A stretch of 64,000 nucleotides of DNA from Priestia taiwanensis. GTDB taxonomy: Bacteria; Bacillota; Bacilli; Bacillales; Bacillaceae_G. This document shows, piece after piece, positions 36,091 to 45,238 of the stretch (positions are counted from its first letter, which is position 1; the number at the start of each line of letters is the position of its first letter). The stretch spans positions 1,565,160 through 1,629,159 of the forward strand of contig NZ_BMFK01000001.1 in assembly GCF_014638355.1 (NCBI RefSeq). Reading direction: 5' to 3'. A program made the translations under genes and the position numbers. The notes under the pieces are model-generated. The model worked only from the letters and a program-made list of their open reading frames with translations. It did not search any database and was not told the origin of the DNA.

Positions 36091-36136
36091 GCACCTGCGG
36101 ACAGAATAACCTAGCCTTTAAAGCTATTCGGTGCTT
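36091..36136 (-). other. Structured leader of the hypothetical membrane protein gene
   Basis: AGCACC (36091-36096) pairs with GGTGCT (36131-36136), with inner pairs GAATA/TATTC and TAGC/GCTA, just upstream of the ribosome binding site of the 186-residue protein gene. It could be a terminator of an earlier transcript or a regulatory hairpin. Confidence 0.35.
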
Positions 36137-36428
36137 TTATGTATTGCTCTGACGAAATAGGCACGTGACCATGGACTCGAAAAAAATTCTTTAAATCTCT
36201 CTTAAACCCCAATTTTTAAAAAGATGTCTCTTCTTTATCGAGAAAAACTACAAAATGATAATTAACGATCCATTTATCTTTGTCCATCTATTTTCTTTCA
36301 TATTTAAAGGGTATCAGTTTACTTAAAGAACTACAACAGTTGTATATAGGTATATCAATACTTAAAGTACTATAAATCATTAAACCGTATATTCCTTTAC
36401 TATATAGAAAACAGGACCCTAGTAGCAC
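36137..36428. other. AT-rich intergenic region with paired repeats
   Basis: No gene is visible. The block contains the direct repeats TACTTAAAGAACTA (36320-36333) and TACTTAAAGTACTA (36359-36372), 39 bases apart, with the 13-base palindrome TACAACAGTTGTA (36332-36344) between them. These look like regulator binding sites; the nearest gene they could serve is the minus-strand hypothetical gene starting at 36076. Confidence 0.4.
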
Positions 36429-36462
36429 AAAAAACTGTAGGGTATACTTCCCTACAGTTTTT
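36429..36462 (-). terminator. Terminator of the chemoreceptor gene
   Basis: The 14-bp stem AAAAAACTGTAGGG / CCCTACAGTTTTTA with a 6-7-nt loop lies 10 bases past the stop. Confidence 0.88.
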
Positions 36463-36472
36463 ACTTTTCCTT

Positions 36473-38479
36473 TTATTCTTCTTCCCTCTTCACACGAAAA
36501 TGTTGTACTAATTCTCTTACCTTTTGACTATTTATCTGTAAATCGTCAGATGTTGTTGCAACGTGTTGTAAGTACGTTAACTGCTCATCTATTGATGCAT
36601 TTACCTCTTCTGATGCAGCTGCTGTTTCTTCACTACCAGCTGCAAAGACTTGGATAATTTGGCCAAACGTTTCTTGATCTTTCGCTATATTCTCCATTTC
36701 AACTGTTACTTGCTTCACAGATTGTGCAAGCTTATCTGCTGCAGATGTAATAGAATTAAATGCACTTTCTGTGTTCATCACAGATTGTTGTTGTTCATTT
36801 GCCATTTGACGTGTTTGATTCATTGCCTCAACAGCTCGCTCTGTCTCTTCTTGAATACCTTTTATTGTATTCCCAACATGATCTGTCGCTTCTCTCGATT
36901 GCTCCGCTAACTTCCTTACTTCTGTCGCTACTACCGCGAACCCTTTGCCATGCTCTCCTGCTCTAGCAGCTTCAATACTTGCATTTAAAGCAAGTAAGTT
37001 CGTTTGCTCTGAAATAGAGCGAATCGTTGCCATTACATCACTAATTGTAGCTACTCGCTCTACTAAATTAGACATAACCACTTCTACTTCTTCTAATTGT
37101 GTAGTAGATTCACGTGACGTATGTCTTAATTGCTGTAATCGATTTATTCCGTCGTTTGATGAAGAATCTACTTCCGAAGATAGTTGCGCCATCGCATTCA
37201 TCGAATTATTCACTTCCGAAACGGATTCTGACATATCTTCCATACGGGTTAATATGCCCTCAATTTCATTCGCTTGGTGTGTTGCATTTTTTGCTACACT
37301 ATCCATTGCACTTGCAATCTCTTTACTCGATGCCGTCGTTTCTTCTGTTAAATTCGATACTTGCTGTGAAGACTCTTCTACATTTGCTACATTCAATTGA
37401 ATTGTACGAACCATTTCATTCATTTGTAAGACCATTTCATTAAAATGTTTCGTTAGCTGTCCAACTTCATCTGTTGTTTTACTTTCTAATTGAACCGTTA
37501 AATCTCCCTCTGCAAATTTTTGTACCTCTAGACTAAGATTTGCAATTGGCTTGGCTATTCGTCTTGCAATGACATAAACTACAATAACTGTAAGGATTAT
37601 CGCAATAATACTCATTATGTATACGTTTTTCTTTAATGAGTCTAAATCTTCTTTAATCTTTTCAACTGGGTACATGACCCCAACATCCAAGTTAAACTTC
37701 TCTAATGTTGTATAATAAACTTCCATTTCTTTTCCAGATAATGTACTAGAATATTGCTTATCCACATTACTCGTTAACGCTTGTACAATTGGTTCATTGG
37801 ATACATCCTGACCATTTTTCTCTGGATATGCTACTGCCATCTTATTTTGATCGACAATAAAGACTTGGCCATCATGTGATATTTCCATGCTGTCGATTTG
37901 TTTTTGAATCTCATCTAAAGCAAAATTAAACGCAAGTACTCCTAACACTTCTTTATTATCTGATGACATAATTGCTTTTGAACCAGTTATAACTAATTGT
38001 TTCGAGGAAGCCGATTCATAAGGCTTACTCCAGACAACTTCTCCTTTAGCTGCTGCTGCTTCTTTATACCAATCTCGTGAAGTAGGATCATATCCCTCTG
38101 GTTGACTCTCCCCTCTATTGAACGACGTAATAAATTCCTTATCCTTCGTTCCCATATAAAGGGCAGAAATATTTGTATATTCGCTTATATATACTTCAAA
38201 ATCATCTAATATTTCTTCTTTCACTTCATCTTTATTTGATGCGTCAAAAAAGCTTAAAATCATATCTGTCTTCGCATAACGATTTAAATCTAATCTAATT
38301 GTATCTAAAATATAGAAAAAGTCCTCTGATACATTCTCCACAATTAAGTTGGATTCTTTATTAATATTATCTTGTAATTTTTCATTTACTTTCAAAAACA
38401 CTATCGATTGTATACTAATAATGACAATAGCAATTAATACAGTAAACATTAACATCATCTTTGTTTGAATTTTCTTCAT
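36473..38479 (-). CDS. Methyl-accepting chemotaxis protein
   Basis: The 668-residue transmembrane chemoreceptor has a membrane helix (about 8-29), an extracellular dCache-type ligand domain (about 35-278, with [11 protein letters not shown] and VWSKPYESA), a second helix (about 283-303), HAMP (about 304-357) and a long cytoplasmic signalling domain with the hairpin tip [20 protein letters not shown]. The dCache motif around DxxxRDWY suggests amino-acid or related small ligand sensing, which is inference. The ATG follows GGGGAG. It is monocistronic. Confidence 0.94.
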   Translation of the reverse strand: MKKIQTKMMLMFTVLIAIVIISIQSIVFLKVNEKLQDNINKESNLIVENVSEDFFYILDTIRLDLNRYAKTDMILSFFDASNKDEVKEEILDDFEVYISEYTNISALYMGTKDKEFITSFNRGESQPEGYDPTSRDWYKEAAAAKGEVVWSKPYESASSKQLVITGSKAIMSSDNKEVLGVLAFNFALDEIQKQIDSMEISHDGQVFIVDQNKMAVAYPEKNGQDVSNEPIVQALTSNVDKQYSSTLSGKEMEVYYTTLEKFNLDVGVMYPVEKIKEDLDSLKKNVYIMSIIAIILTVIVVYVIARRIAKPIANLSLEVQKFAEGDLTVQLESKTTDEVGQLTKHFNEMVLQMNEMVRTIQLNVANVEESSQQVSNLTEETTASSKEIASAMDSVAKNATHQANEIEGILTRMEDMSESVSEVNNSMNAMAQLSSEVDSSSNDGINRLQQLRHTSRESTTQLEEVEVVMSNLVERVATISDVMATIRSISEQTNLLALNASIEAARAGEHGKGFAVVATEVRKLAEQSREATDHVGNTIKGIQEETERAVEAMNQTRQMANEQQQSVMNTESAFNSITSAADKLAQSVKQVTVEMENIAKDQETFGQIIQVFAAGSEETAAASEEVNASIDEQLTYLQHVATTSDDLQINSQKVRELVQHFRVKREEE

Positions 38480-38804
38480 CGATATGTACTCACTCCCCTA
38501 GTAGATTTATACCTCTAAAACATTTACCAAAATCAATCAAAACCTATCTTTTCCTCTCGCTAAAACATTGTTTATTATAGCATCGTTTCTATTCTTTTAT
38601 AGTGTGATTGATGATTTGTTCATGAAAAATGAAAACAATGTACTAGCTCATAATTGTCCCACCTATACTATGTACCTTCTATTAGTAATTATTTGGGTAT
38701 AATATGCCTATAAAACCCCTCTGCTCTCCTTCTTTCCTCTATACAATTTCTTTATTTATCGATATGATAAATAAACACTCCACTAAGAAAGGATGACGTA
38801 CATT
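38480..38804. other. Divergent promoter region, no gene seen
   Basis: The 325 bases between the chemoreceptor and the redoxin gene hold TATAAT-like boxes in both directions (minus strand near 38573, plus strand near 38697) with poor -35 matches. I found no c-di-GMP riboswitch or other RNA motif. Confidence 0.45.
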
Positions 38805-39041
38805 ATGAAGGTCGAGTTATATACACAACCAGAATGCCCACCATGCACAATCGTAAAACAATTTCTACAACACCATGGCGTTTCGTATGAAGAGTTTGAC
38901 GTAAAGAAAGATACAATAGCAAGAAATCGTATGGTACATGAGTATGACTCATTCTCTACCCCAACTGTTGTCGTTGACAGTATAGTTGTAGCTGGATTTA
39001 ACATCGAAAAGTTACAGGAATTACTCGGAATAAAAGAATAA
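38805..39041 (+). CDS. Glutaredoxin-like (NrdH-type) redox protein
   Basis: The 78-residue thioredoxin-fold protein has the redox motif CPPC at residues 11-14 (TQPECPPCTIVKQFL), the cis-proline region STPTVVVDS and a short C-terminal helix. It fits the glutaredoxin/NrdH class that reduces disulfides; the partner is unknown, and Bacillus may use bacillithiol. Two start codons four codons apart are possible; the ATG of MKVELYTQP fits the family better although the ribosome binding site spacing is long. Confidence 0.85.
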   Translation: MKVELYTQPECPPCTIVKQFLQHHGVSYEEFDVKKDTIARNRMVHEYDSFSTPTVVVDSIVVAGFNIEKLQELLGIKE

Positions 39042-39067
39042 GGAAGGACATCGTGTCCTTCCTTATT
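39037..39067. terminator. Bidirectional terminator
   Basis: The 14-bp perfect stem AATAAGGAAGGACA / TGTCCTTCCTTATT has a TCG loop and overlaps the ends of both convergent genes. Confidence 0.85.
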
Positions 39068-39575
39068 TCAATACTGCTCCGTATTCTTGTAATCGTTCAA
39101 TTTCAGGTAATAACTTCGTGTTCACATTATATCCTGTTATTTTCCACATATCTCTCTCTTTCATAAGCATAATCACGTAATACTTACCTTTGATTTGCTC
39201 ATATACGTACACTAATCCATGTTCTTTATCGTATACCGCTTTCGTCTTGTTATCATAGCTAAAATCCGGTGTGTAATTCATTAAATTATCTCGTGAGTAT
39301 GACTTAGAATCGCTTTGAGGGATGTTATCATCAAGAAATGCTTGTAAGCTTGTAGAAGTCAAATGCGGACTTAATGCCTTCTCCGCATTCGCTACATCTA
39401 ACTTCTTTTTCACTACTTCTTTTTCTGCTGCTATTCCGCTTTTCACAACTTTCAATGCTTCGTCCCTATTAATCGTTGTTCCCTCCTGTGCCTCTGAAAA
39501 CGAAACAAATGCAAAGACAAAAATGAGTAACAATATCCCAGCTAATAAAGGAATTGCTTTTCTTTCCATACACAT
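39063..39575 (-). CDS. DUF3993-type exported protein
   Basis: The 170-residue protein has a hydrophobic signal or anchor (about residues 8-28, ending FSEAQE) and a polar extracellular part. The pattern (DNLMNYTPDFSYDN, YYVIMLMKERDMWKITGYNV) fits the Bacillus DUF3993 family, which has no known function. Two ATGs two codons apart are possible; the first is better spaced from AAGGGATGGG. Confidence 0.7.
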   Translation of the reverse strand: MCMERKAIPLLAGILLLIFVFAFVSFSEAQEGTTINRDEALKVVKSGIAAEKEVVKKKLDVANAEKALSPHLTSTSLQAFLDDNIPQSDSKSYSRDNLMNYTPDFSYDNKTKAVYDKEHGLVYVYEQIKGKYYVIMLMKERDMWKITGYNVNTKLLPEIERLQEYGAVLK

Positions 39576-39767
39576 CCCATCCCTTCCGTTTGTTTTCCTT
39601 GTCCTTATTGTAACAACGTTTAGAACAGAAACGATGAATAATCATTCGTAAAATAGCAACACCTCTAGACAGCAATCTTTCTAAATCAACGGTATTCCAC
39701 TCTTTCTTTCAAAAAGCCCTATAAAATGCAAAAAGCTAGAGAGACATTTCTCTCTAACTTTTCCTAA

Positions 39768-40988
39768 TTAGCGCAATAATCCTTCCGTCTTATACAAATA
39801 ATCATACGGAATATCCATAAAAATGTAGTCATTGTCATCTGTTGGATACGAGAACGTTCGAATCGTTTCTCCACTTTTAATATCTGTATACAAATCTGAC
39901 AGTCTACCTTTTTTGTTCACACGCATCTTCATAATATTTTCTAAAAAGTATGGTCGCCAGCTCCAGTTCTTCATCATATAGCTTGGATACAATACCCAAT
40001 CACCATCTGCCTCTTTTTCAATGTTTGCTGACTTTTGGAAGCCATCTTCATCGCATACATACATGCGAAAACTGACATCCGAGAATTCCTTTGCTAGTAC
40101 TTGAAGGAATTTATTATAATCATCTATTTTCTTCATTCGCATCATGAACGTATTTAATCGTTCATTTAACGTATCGCTGTAACTTTGAATCGCTTGTAAT
40201 TTCTTCTTCTCATGAACAATAAATGTATGACATTCTTGACGCAAACGATCTTTCAATGAATATTTGTCCATGAAAGACGGGCTCGCTGCATGTAAATATC
40301 TTCCTTGATAATACCTACCACCGTTTTTCCATGCATATTGTAAATGATAAAATTGATCAATTCCTTCATACAAAATAGTCGCTCCCATTTTACGAGCGAG
40401 AAATGGTAACGATGATAACGTATCTTGATACGCTGGTGTATTCTGTTCCTTATCTAACGAAACTAAATCTACTTTGAAAATATCAGGTGCCAACATTCCA
40501 ACACGGCGAATATTACTATTCCCTTTTCCAATATGATCCACTGCTAATTTCATTCCGTACGTACGATAGTATGTGAGTAAATGTCGCAAGCTTTTTAAAT
40601 CACCTGTAAAATGATGCTCTGTTAGCTGGATAATAATATTCGTTAAACGGAGCCCTTGCTCTTCATAACGTAGCAATTGCTCTAAGAACATTTCTTTCTC
40701 ATCATATTCAAGAAGGTTGGGATTACGATTAATAAATAAATAGAATGATTGATCCGTCTGCATATAATCTTCTATTGCCTTCTCTAATACGATTGCATCT
40801 ACTTCCATACGAAAGTCTTCTGGAACAGATTCATCTAAGAAAAAATGCCCGATGCTGACATTCTCTCCGTCTATCTCCATATATCCTAATACTTCATATC
40901 CTATTACTTCGTGGTCATCCGCACTAAAAACCGGTTGGTAATAAGGGACTACCCTATCTAAATTCGCCATAATTTCTAATGCATCCAT
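39768..40988 (-). CDS. ykuI: YkuI: degenerate EAL-domain c-di-GMP-binding protein
   Basis: The 406-residue protein has an EAL domain (about 10-245) joined by a helix to a C-terminal PAS-like YkuI_C domain (about 285-400). B. subtilis YkuI has the same layout, binds c-di-GMP and showed no phosphodiesterase activity. Here EAL reads EVL, the conserved Glu of the ExTE motif is Gln (IIIQLTEHH) and the DDFGxG motif reads VDHIGKG, so a receptor role is more likely than catalysis. YVP-type Asn, Lys and the late Glu remain. It stands alone; ykuJ-ykuK-darB lie about 10 kb away. Confidence 0.92.
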   Translation of the reverse strand: MDALEIMANLDRVVPYYQPVFSADDHEVIGYEVLGYMEIDGENVSIGHFFLDESVPEDFRMEVDAIVLEKAIEDYMQTDQSFYLFINRNPNLLEYDEKEMFLEQLLRYEEQGLRLTNIIIQLTEHHFTGDLKSLRHLLTYYRTYGMKLAVDHIGKGNSNIRRVGMLAPDIFKVDLVSLDKEQNTPAYQDTLSSLPFLARKMGATILYEGIDQFYHLQYAWKNGGRYYQGRYLHAASPSFMDKYSLKDRLRQECHTFIVHEKKKLQAIQSYSDTLNERLNTFMMRMKKIDDYNKFLQVLAKEFSDVSFRMYVCDEDGFQKSANIEKEADGDWVLYPSYMMKNWSWRPYFLENIMKMRVNKKGRLSDLYTDIKSGETIRTFSYPTDDNDYIFMDIPYDYLYKTEGLLR

Positions 40989-41028
40989 TGTTCAAGCCCC
41001 CTTATCATATCTCTATCGTGGATGAACG

Positions 41029-42153
41029 TTATTTACAAGTAATTCCTTGTTCTGTTAGTACATCTTTAAATGCTGCTAGAATAAGTGCTACATTTGTTTG
41101 CTTCGCATTATAGCCCATTAAGCCAATGCGCCATATCTTTCCTTTTAAACTATCTAAGCCTCCGCCTATCTCAATGCCATATTTCTCAAGCAGGCGCTTA
41201 CGAAATACTACGTCATCCACCTTATCTGGGATACAAACAGACGTAAGCTGTGGTAATCGATACCCCTCTTCAACTAATAAAGATAATCCAAGATTCTCTA
41301 ATCCCCGCTGAAGTTCCTTTCCAAAATATGTGTGACGGCTAATAACAGCTTCAAGTGTTTCTTCTTTTATCATTTGTAGTGCCTCATTTAATGCATAAAT
41401 ACTTGAAATTGGGGCTGTATGATGGTAGAAACGCTCTTCTCCCCAATAACTTTGGATCATCGATAAATCTAAATACCAACTCTGTACAGGCGTTTTTCTT
41501 GTTGCCATGACGTGAAGAGCACGTTCGCTAAATGTTACTGGAGATAATGATGGTGGGGCTGATAGACACTTTTGTGTGCCGCTGTATGCAGCATCAATGT
41601 TATATTCATCGATATTTGTAGGAATACCTCCTAATGATGTTACCATATCACATACGAATAGTGCTCCGTACATATGAACAAGCTCACTTAATTGTTCTAG
41701 TGGCTGACGTACTCCAGTGGATGTTTCTGCATGAACAACTGCAACTAGTTTGACATCACCATGTTGCTTCAATGCCTCTTCTACGGCAGTACAATCAATA
41801 ATACTTCCCCATTCCGCATGAACTTCGATTACTTCTGCACCGCATCTTTTGGCAACATCAACCATACGTGTACCAAACAATCCGTTGACTCCAATAATAA
41901 CTTTATCTCCTCGTTCCACAAGATTAACGAAGACAGTTTCCATTCCTGCACTTCCTGTTCCACTCATTGCAACAGTCAGTTTGTTCTCCGTCTGAAAAAC
42001 GTAACGTAATAAATCCATCGTTTCATTCATAATTGTAAGAAAAGCAGGATCCAAGTGTCCAAGTAAAGGTGTCGACATTGCTCGTAGAACTCGTGGATGT
42101 ACATCACTTGGACCAGGACCCATTAATACGCGAAAAGGTATTTTGTTCTCCAT
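41029..42153 (-). CDS. Class V aminotransferase (alanine-glyoxylate / PucG type)
   Basis: The 374-residue PLP enzyme matches the alanine-glyoxylate, serine-pyruvate and ureidoglycine-glyoxylate aminotransferase group: LMGPGPSDVHPRVL at the N-terminus, HAETSTGVRQPL, CDMVTSLGG and the PLP lysine in YSGTQKCLSAPP. It likely uses glyoxylate as amino acceptor, but the exact substrate cannot be read. The ATG at MENKIPFRV is used because AAGGAG lies 8 bases upstream. No purine-degradation genes are nearby. Confidence 0.85.
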   Translation of the reverse strand: MENKIPFRVLMGPGPSDVHPRVLRAMSTPLLGHLDPAFLTIMNETMDLLRYVFQTENKLTVAMSGTGSAGMETVFVNLVERGDKVIIGVNGLFGTRMVDVAKRCGAEVIEVHAEWGSIIDCTAVEEALKQHGDVKLVAVVHAETSTGVRQPLEQLSELVHMYGALFVCDMVTSLGGIPTNIDEYNIDAAYSGTQKCLSAPPSLSPVTFSERALHVMATRKTPVQSWYLDLSMIQSYWGEERFYHHTAPISSIYALNEALQMIKEETLEAVISRHTYFGKELQRGLENLGLSLLVEEGYRLPQLTSVCIPDKVDDVVFRKRLLEKYGIEIGGGLDSLKGKIWRIGLMGYNAKQTNVALILAAFKDVLTEQGITCK

Positions 42154-42313
42154 CCTATCCACTCCTTTTTCTTAACCAGACTATCTATATCGTACAACAA
42201 AGTCGCCTCGATAAATAGTCAGAAAATAGATTTTTTCCATTAAAGTGCAGAGAAAGGACGTTTGTATAGACTATTTTTACTAATTACCCTAGAAGAATCC
42301 ACGAAAAATGTAA

Positions 42314-42348
42314 CAGCCTTTTCACTGATTGATACCGTGAAAAGGCTG
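42314..42348 (-). terminator. Terminator of the third LCP gene
   Basis: The 12-bp perfect stem CAGCCTTTTCAC / GTGAAAAGGCTG with an 11-nt loop lies about 70 bases past the stop, with a T-rich minus-strand tail. Confidence 0.7.
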
Positions 42349-42416
42349 CATCTTCATACACTCTTTTTTCAACTTCTCCTTCGTACTTCATACGAATTAC
42401 TTAGAGCTCTTCACCA

Positions 42417-43514
42417 TTATTTCTCTGGCATTACTTTAATTACTTCATTATTTTGTGGATATCGGTGTTTATATTTTTCATCCTTACCTAAATGCTTTAA
42501 CAATGTTCGTGTCGTTTCATCTAAACTCTTTTTGTCAGGAAGATAATAATACGTATAACCTTTTCGTTTCTTTTGATTTGTCTCTATTGCTTCTTTCTTT
42601 GAATTAATATAAGCATCTTGACCTGCTATTTGTAACTTCTCAATTGATGCACTCATTCCATATTTATAAAAAGAAATTAACTCATTAAATGTTAAATTTG
42701 TCTTAAAATTACCATCCATCGCGTCAATCAAACCTTCTATTTTGGTCACACTTCCAACACTTGCAACTTTTTTAATAATTGCTTCTACTACTAATTGTTG
42801 ACGTTGACCACGCATCGCATCACTGTCCATATGGCGTGTGCGTGCAAACGCCAACGCTTCTTCACCATTTAATGTTTGAACACCCTTTTTCAAGCGAATA
42901 GCCCCTTCTTGATCACTACTATTTTGCTCTGTAATATCCGTTGGCACGTCTACTTCAATGCCCCCAATTTCATCAACAATCTCCATAAAAGCCGCAAAGT
43001 TAAATTTCACAAAGAAATCTACTGGTACATGTAGTAAGCCTTCTACTGCATCAATAAGTACGTTAGGTCCACCATCTTTTCCATTTTTCGCTTGTCCAGC
43101 ACTATGAGCGTGATTAATTTTATCCATCTTCTTCGTTAATGGAATATATGTATACGTATCACGAGGAATACTAACTAATTTCACCGTCTTATCATCTTGA
43201 TTAAATGTAGCTAATAATAATGCATCCGCCTGAACAGCTTCTCCCTGTACTTCCTTTCGCTTCTCACTCTCATCTACCCCCATAATAAGAACAGAAATAT
43301 GATCTTTTAACGGATTTACTTCACTATCTCTTAAAGCAGACTTTCCTCCTCTGCTTAATGTTTGATTTGCATCCCCAACTGTCGATGATGCTTTATATAC
43401 AATATACGCCCCGTAGCCAACGCCTCCTAACAGTAACACCAATACAACTACCGCTATCATACGGCCCATCTGCATCTGTCTTCGTCGTTGACGAGAAGAT
43501 TTTCTTTGCTTCAT
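42417..43514 (-). CDS. LytR-CpsA-Psr (LCP) family transferase, copy 3
   Basis: LCP enzymes attach wall teichoic acid or capsule polymers from lipid carriers to peptidoglycan outside the membrane. The 365-residue protein has a basic cytoplasmic start, one membrane helix (about 19-42) and the LCP domain with its conserved acidic and arginine residues: LIMGVDESE, SIPRDTYTYIP, INHAHSAGQ, AFARTRHMDSDAMRGQRQQ. It is the last of three tandem paralogues, each with its own terminator. Its promoter carries three GTTACA-like repeats shared with copy 2. It may be a TagT/U/V counterpart. Confidence 0.93.
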   Translation of the reverse strand: MKQRKSSRQRRRQMQMGRMIAVVVLVLLLGGVGYGAYIVYKASSTVGDANQTLSRGGKSALRDSEVNPLKDHISVLIMGVDESEKRKEVQGEAVQADALLLATFNQDDKTVKLVSIPRDTYTYIPLTKKMDKINHAHSAGQAKNGKDGGPNVLIDAVEGLLHVPVDFFVKFNFAAFMEIVDEIGGIEVDVPTDITEQNSSDQEGAIRLKKGVQTLNGEEALAFARTRHMDSDAMRGQRQQLVVEAIIKKVASVGSVTKIEGLIDAMDGNFKTNLTFNELISFYKYGMSASIEKLQIAGQDAYINSKKEAIETNQKKRKGYTYYYLPDKKSLDETTRTLLKHLGKDEKYKHRYPQNNEVIKVMPEK

Positions 43515-43660
43515 GTTTTCCCATTCCCCTTCTATAAATCCTTATATCTAAATTCAAGTAAATAATAACTACATAAAGAAGTAATAGACTAGGTACTACT
43601 ACTATCTATTCTCTCCCACATCACCCAAAAAGAAATAATAGCTATTTTTCACCTTCTTTC
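43515..43660 (-). other. Long leader of LCP copy 3
   Basis: About 145 bases lie between the predicted transcription start and the ATG. I see no terminator or known RNA motif in it; the ribosome binding site AGAAGGGG precedes the start. Confidence 0.4.
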
Positions 43661-43714
43661 ATGATAGCCTTTTATGCATAAAAATTGGTTACAGCTTAAT
43701 TACATTTTATTACA
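43661..43714 (-). promoter_or_regulatory. LCP copy 3 promoter with triple direct repeat
   Basis: Read on the plus strand, GTTACA (43688-43693), ATTACA (43699-43704) and ATTACA (43709-43714) repeat at 11 and 10 bases. The minus-strand -10 TATCAT lies at 43661-43666, 21 bases from the first repeat, with TTTTATGCATAAAAA between. The layout is the same as that ahead of copy 2. The repeat spacing of one helical turn is typical of OmpR/PhoP-type regulators. Confidence 0.65.
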
Positions 43715-43789
43715 AAAATCCACAATATTATATACCATTCAATGTTCTTTTTTTATTAGATGTGTACTATTCGGCTACAAAATATCTCT

Positions 43790-43835
43790 AAATACACAAA
43801 AAAGTTCTAGAATTCTAGAACTTTTTTGTGTATTT
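43790..43835 (-). terminator. Terminator of LCP copy 2 (46-base perfect palindrome)
   Basis: A perfect 23-base-arm palindrome centred on GAATTC, with six T in the outer stem, ends at the stop codon of LCP copy 2. Confidence 0.85.
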
Positions 43836-43836
43836 A

Positions 43837-44934
43837 TTAGTCTGTCTTTGTAACTTTTATCACTTCGTTATTTTGTGTATACTTCTGTGAATAACGCTCA
43901 CTTAATCCCAAATGAATACGCAACTCTTTTGTAATCTTATCTAAATTCTCTTTGTCTGGCAGATAATAATATGTTGTTCCTTCATGATACGTAGAATAAG
44001 CTTGCTTCTTTGAACCATTTCGAATATATGCATCTTGTCCTTCAATTTGTAATTTCTCAATTGATGCACCGATGCCATATTTGTAGAAAGCCATCATATC
44101 ATTCAATGATAAGTTTGTCTTGAAGTTCCCATCAATAACATCAATAATATCTCCAATTTCCGTTACACTTCCAACACTTGCTGCTTTCTTTACAATTGCT
44201 TCTAATACTAACTGCTGACGTTGGCCACGCATCGCATCACTATCCATATGACGTGTACGTGCTAACGCTAACGCTTCTTCCCCATTTAATGTTTGTATAC
44301 CTTTCTCCAAGCGAATAGCATTCGCTATACCACTACTATCTTGTTCTACAATATCAGCCGGTACGTCGATTTCAATTCCTCCTAGTTCATTCACAATATC
44401 GATGAACGAAGCAAAATTGAATTTCAAGTAATAATCAACCGGTATATTTAATAGTCCCTCCACTGCATTAACAGTTGCATCTGGGCCACCATCTTTTCCT
44501 TTTCTCACTTGTCCTTCACTATGAGCATGCGTGATTTTATCCACCTTACTACTAATAGGGATATATGTATACATATCACGTGGAATACTTACTAATTTCA
44601 CTGTTTTATCATCTGTATTAAACGTCGCTAACATTAGAGCATCTGTATGAACAGCGTTCCCTTGTTCTTTTGCGCGTGAAGGACTCTCATCTACTCCCAT
44701 TAATAAAACAGATACATGATTTTCCACTGGCTTTACTTCACTGTCTCGTAAATCTGATTTACCACCTCTGCCTAACGTTTGCTCGGCATTTTTTACTGCT
44801 GACGATGCTTTATATACAAGATATCCACCGTAGCCAACACCACCCAACACTAACATTAATAATACAATTATCACGACCATACGGCGTGTTTTTACTTTCC
44901 GCCTGTTTTGGCCTACAGATACCTTCCGATTCAT
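43837..44934 (-). CDS. LytR-CpsA-Psr (LCP) family transferase, copy 2
   Basis: The 365-residue paralogue of the flanking LCP genes has a basic start, one membrane helix (about 18-43) and all LCP signatures: LLMGVDESPSRAKE, SIPRDMYTYIP, ITHAHSEGQ, ALARTRHMDSDAMRGQRQQ. It aligns almost without gaps to copy 3, marking a fairly recent duplication. The ATG follows AAGGAGG. It has its own promoter, with the triple GTTACA repeat, and its own terminator, so each copy can be controlled separately. Confidence 0.93.
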   Translation of the reverse strand: MNRKVSVGQNRRKVKTRRMVVIIVLLMLVLGGVGYGGYLVYKASSAVKNAEQTLGRGGKSDLRDSEVKPVENHVSVLLMGVDESPSRAKEQGNAVHTDALMLATFNTDDKTVKLVSIPRDMYTYIPISSKVDKITHAHSEGQVRKGKDGGPDATVNAVEGLLNIPVDYYLKFNFASFIDIVNELGGIEIDVPADIVEQDSSGIANAIRLEKGIQTLNGEEALALARTRHMDSDAMRGQRQQLVLEAIVKKAASVGSVTEIGDIIDVIDGNFKTNLSLNDMMAFYKYGIGASIEKLQIEGQDAYIRNGSKKQAYSTYHEGTTYYYLPDKENLDKITKELRIHLGLSERYSQKYTQNNEVIKVTKTD

Positions 44935-45108
44935 GCTGTGTATTGCCTCCTTGTATACTCTCCGATAAATAAAAAAGAGTAACTCTCCCTAAAATTCAGA
45001 ATAATATTACAAAAAAATAAAAATAGACATATTATATAGTATCCGTTTTATTCTTTTCTCATCGAAAATTATTGCAAAATCACAAATATCTATTCGATAT
45101 ATTATTTA
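44935..45108 (-). other. Long leader of LCP copy 2
   Basis: About 170 bases separate the predicted transcription start from the ATG. A second TATAAT-like box lies near 45035 and may be an additional promoter. No known RNA motif is seen. Confidence 0.4.
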
Positions 45109-45162
45109 ATTATACTCTTTTATGCATAAAAAGCCGTTACAATTTCGTTACAATTCGTTACA
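45109..45162 (-). promoter_or_regulatory. LCP copy 2 promoter with triple direct repeat
   Basis: Read on the plus strand, GTTACA occurs at 45136-45141, 45147-45152 and 45157-45162 (11 and 10 bases apart). The minus-strand -10 TATAAT is at 45109-45114, 21 bases from the first repeat, with TTTTATGCATAAAAA in the spacer. There is no consensus -35 box, which suggests activation by a protein bound to the repeats. Confidence 0.7.
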
Positions 45163-45190
45163 ATTGTATATCTACTTACATATTTACACA

Positions 45191-45226
45191 AAAAAAAGTA
45201 AGCTCTCACACTGTGGAACTTACTTT
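45191..45226 (-). terminator. Terminator of LCP copy 1
   Basis: AAAGTAAG and CTTACTTT pair around a 16-nt loop, followed on the minus strand by a run of T. Confidence 0.75.
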
Positions 45227-45238
45227 CTGATACTTTAT

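Noticed and set aside
34896-36136. Prophage remnant around the holin-like gene
   Set aside because: No integrase, capsid, tail, endolysin or attachment-site repeats are visible within several kb.
36300-36320. SigB promoter at GGGTAT near 36310
   Set aside because: No GTTT-type -35 at the right distance and no gene downstream in that direction.
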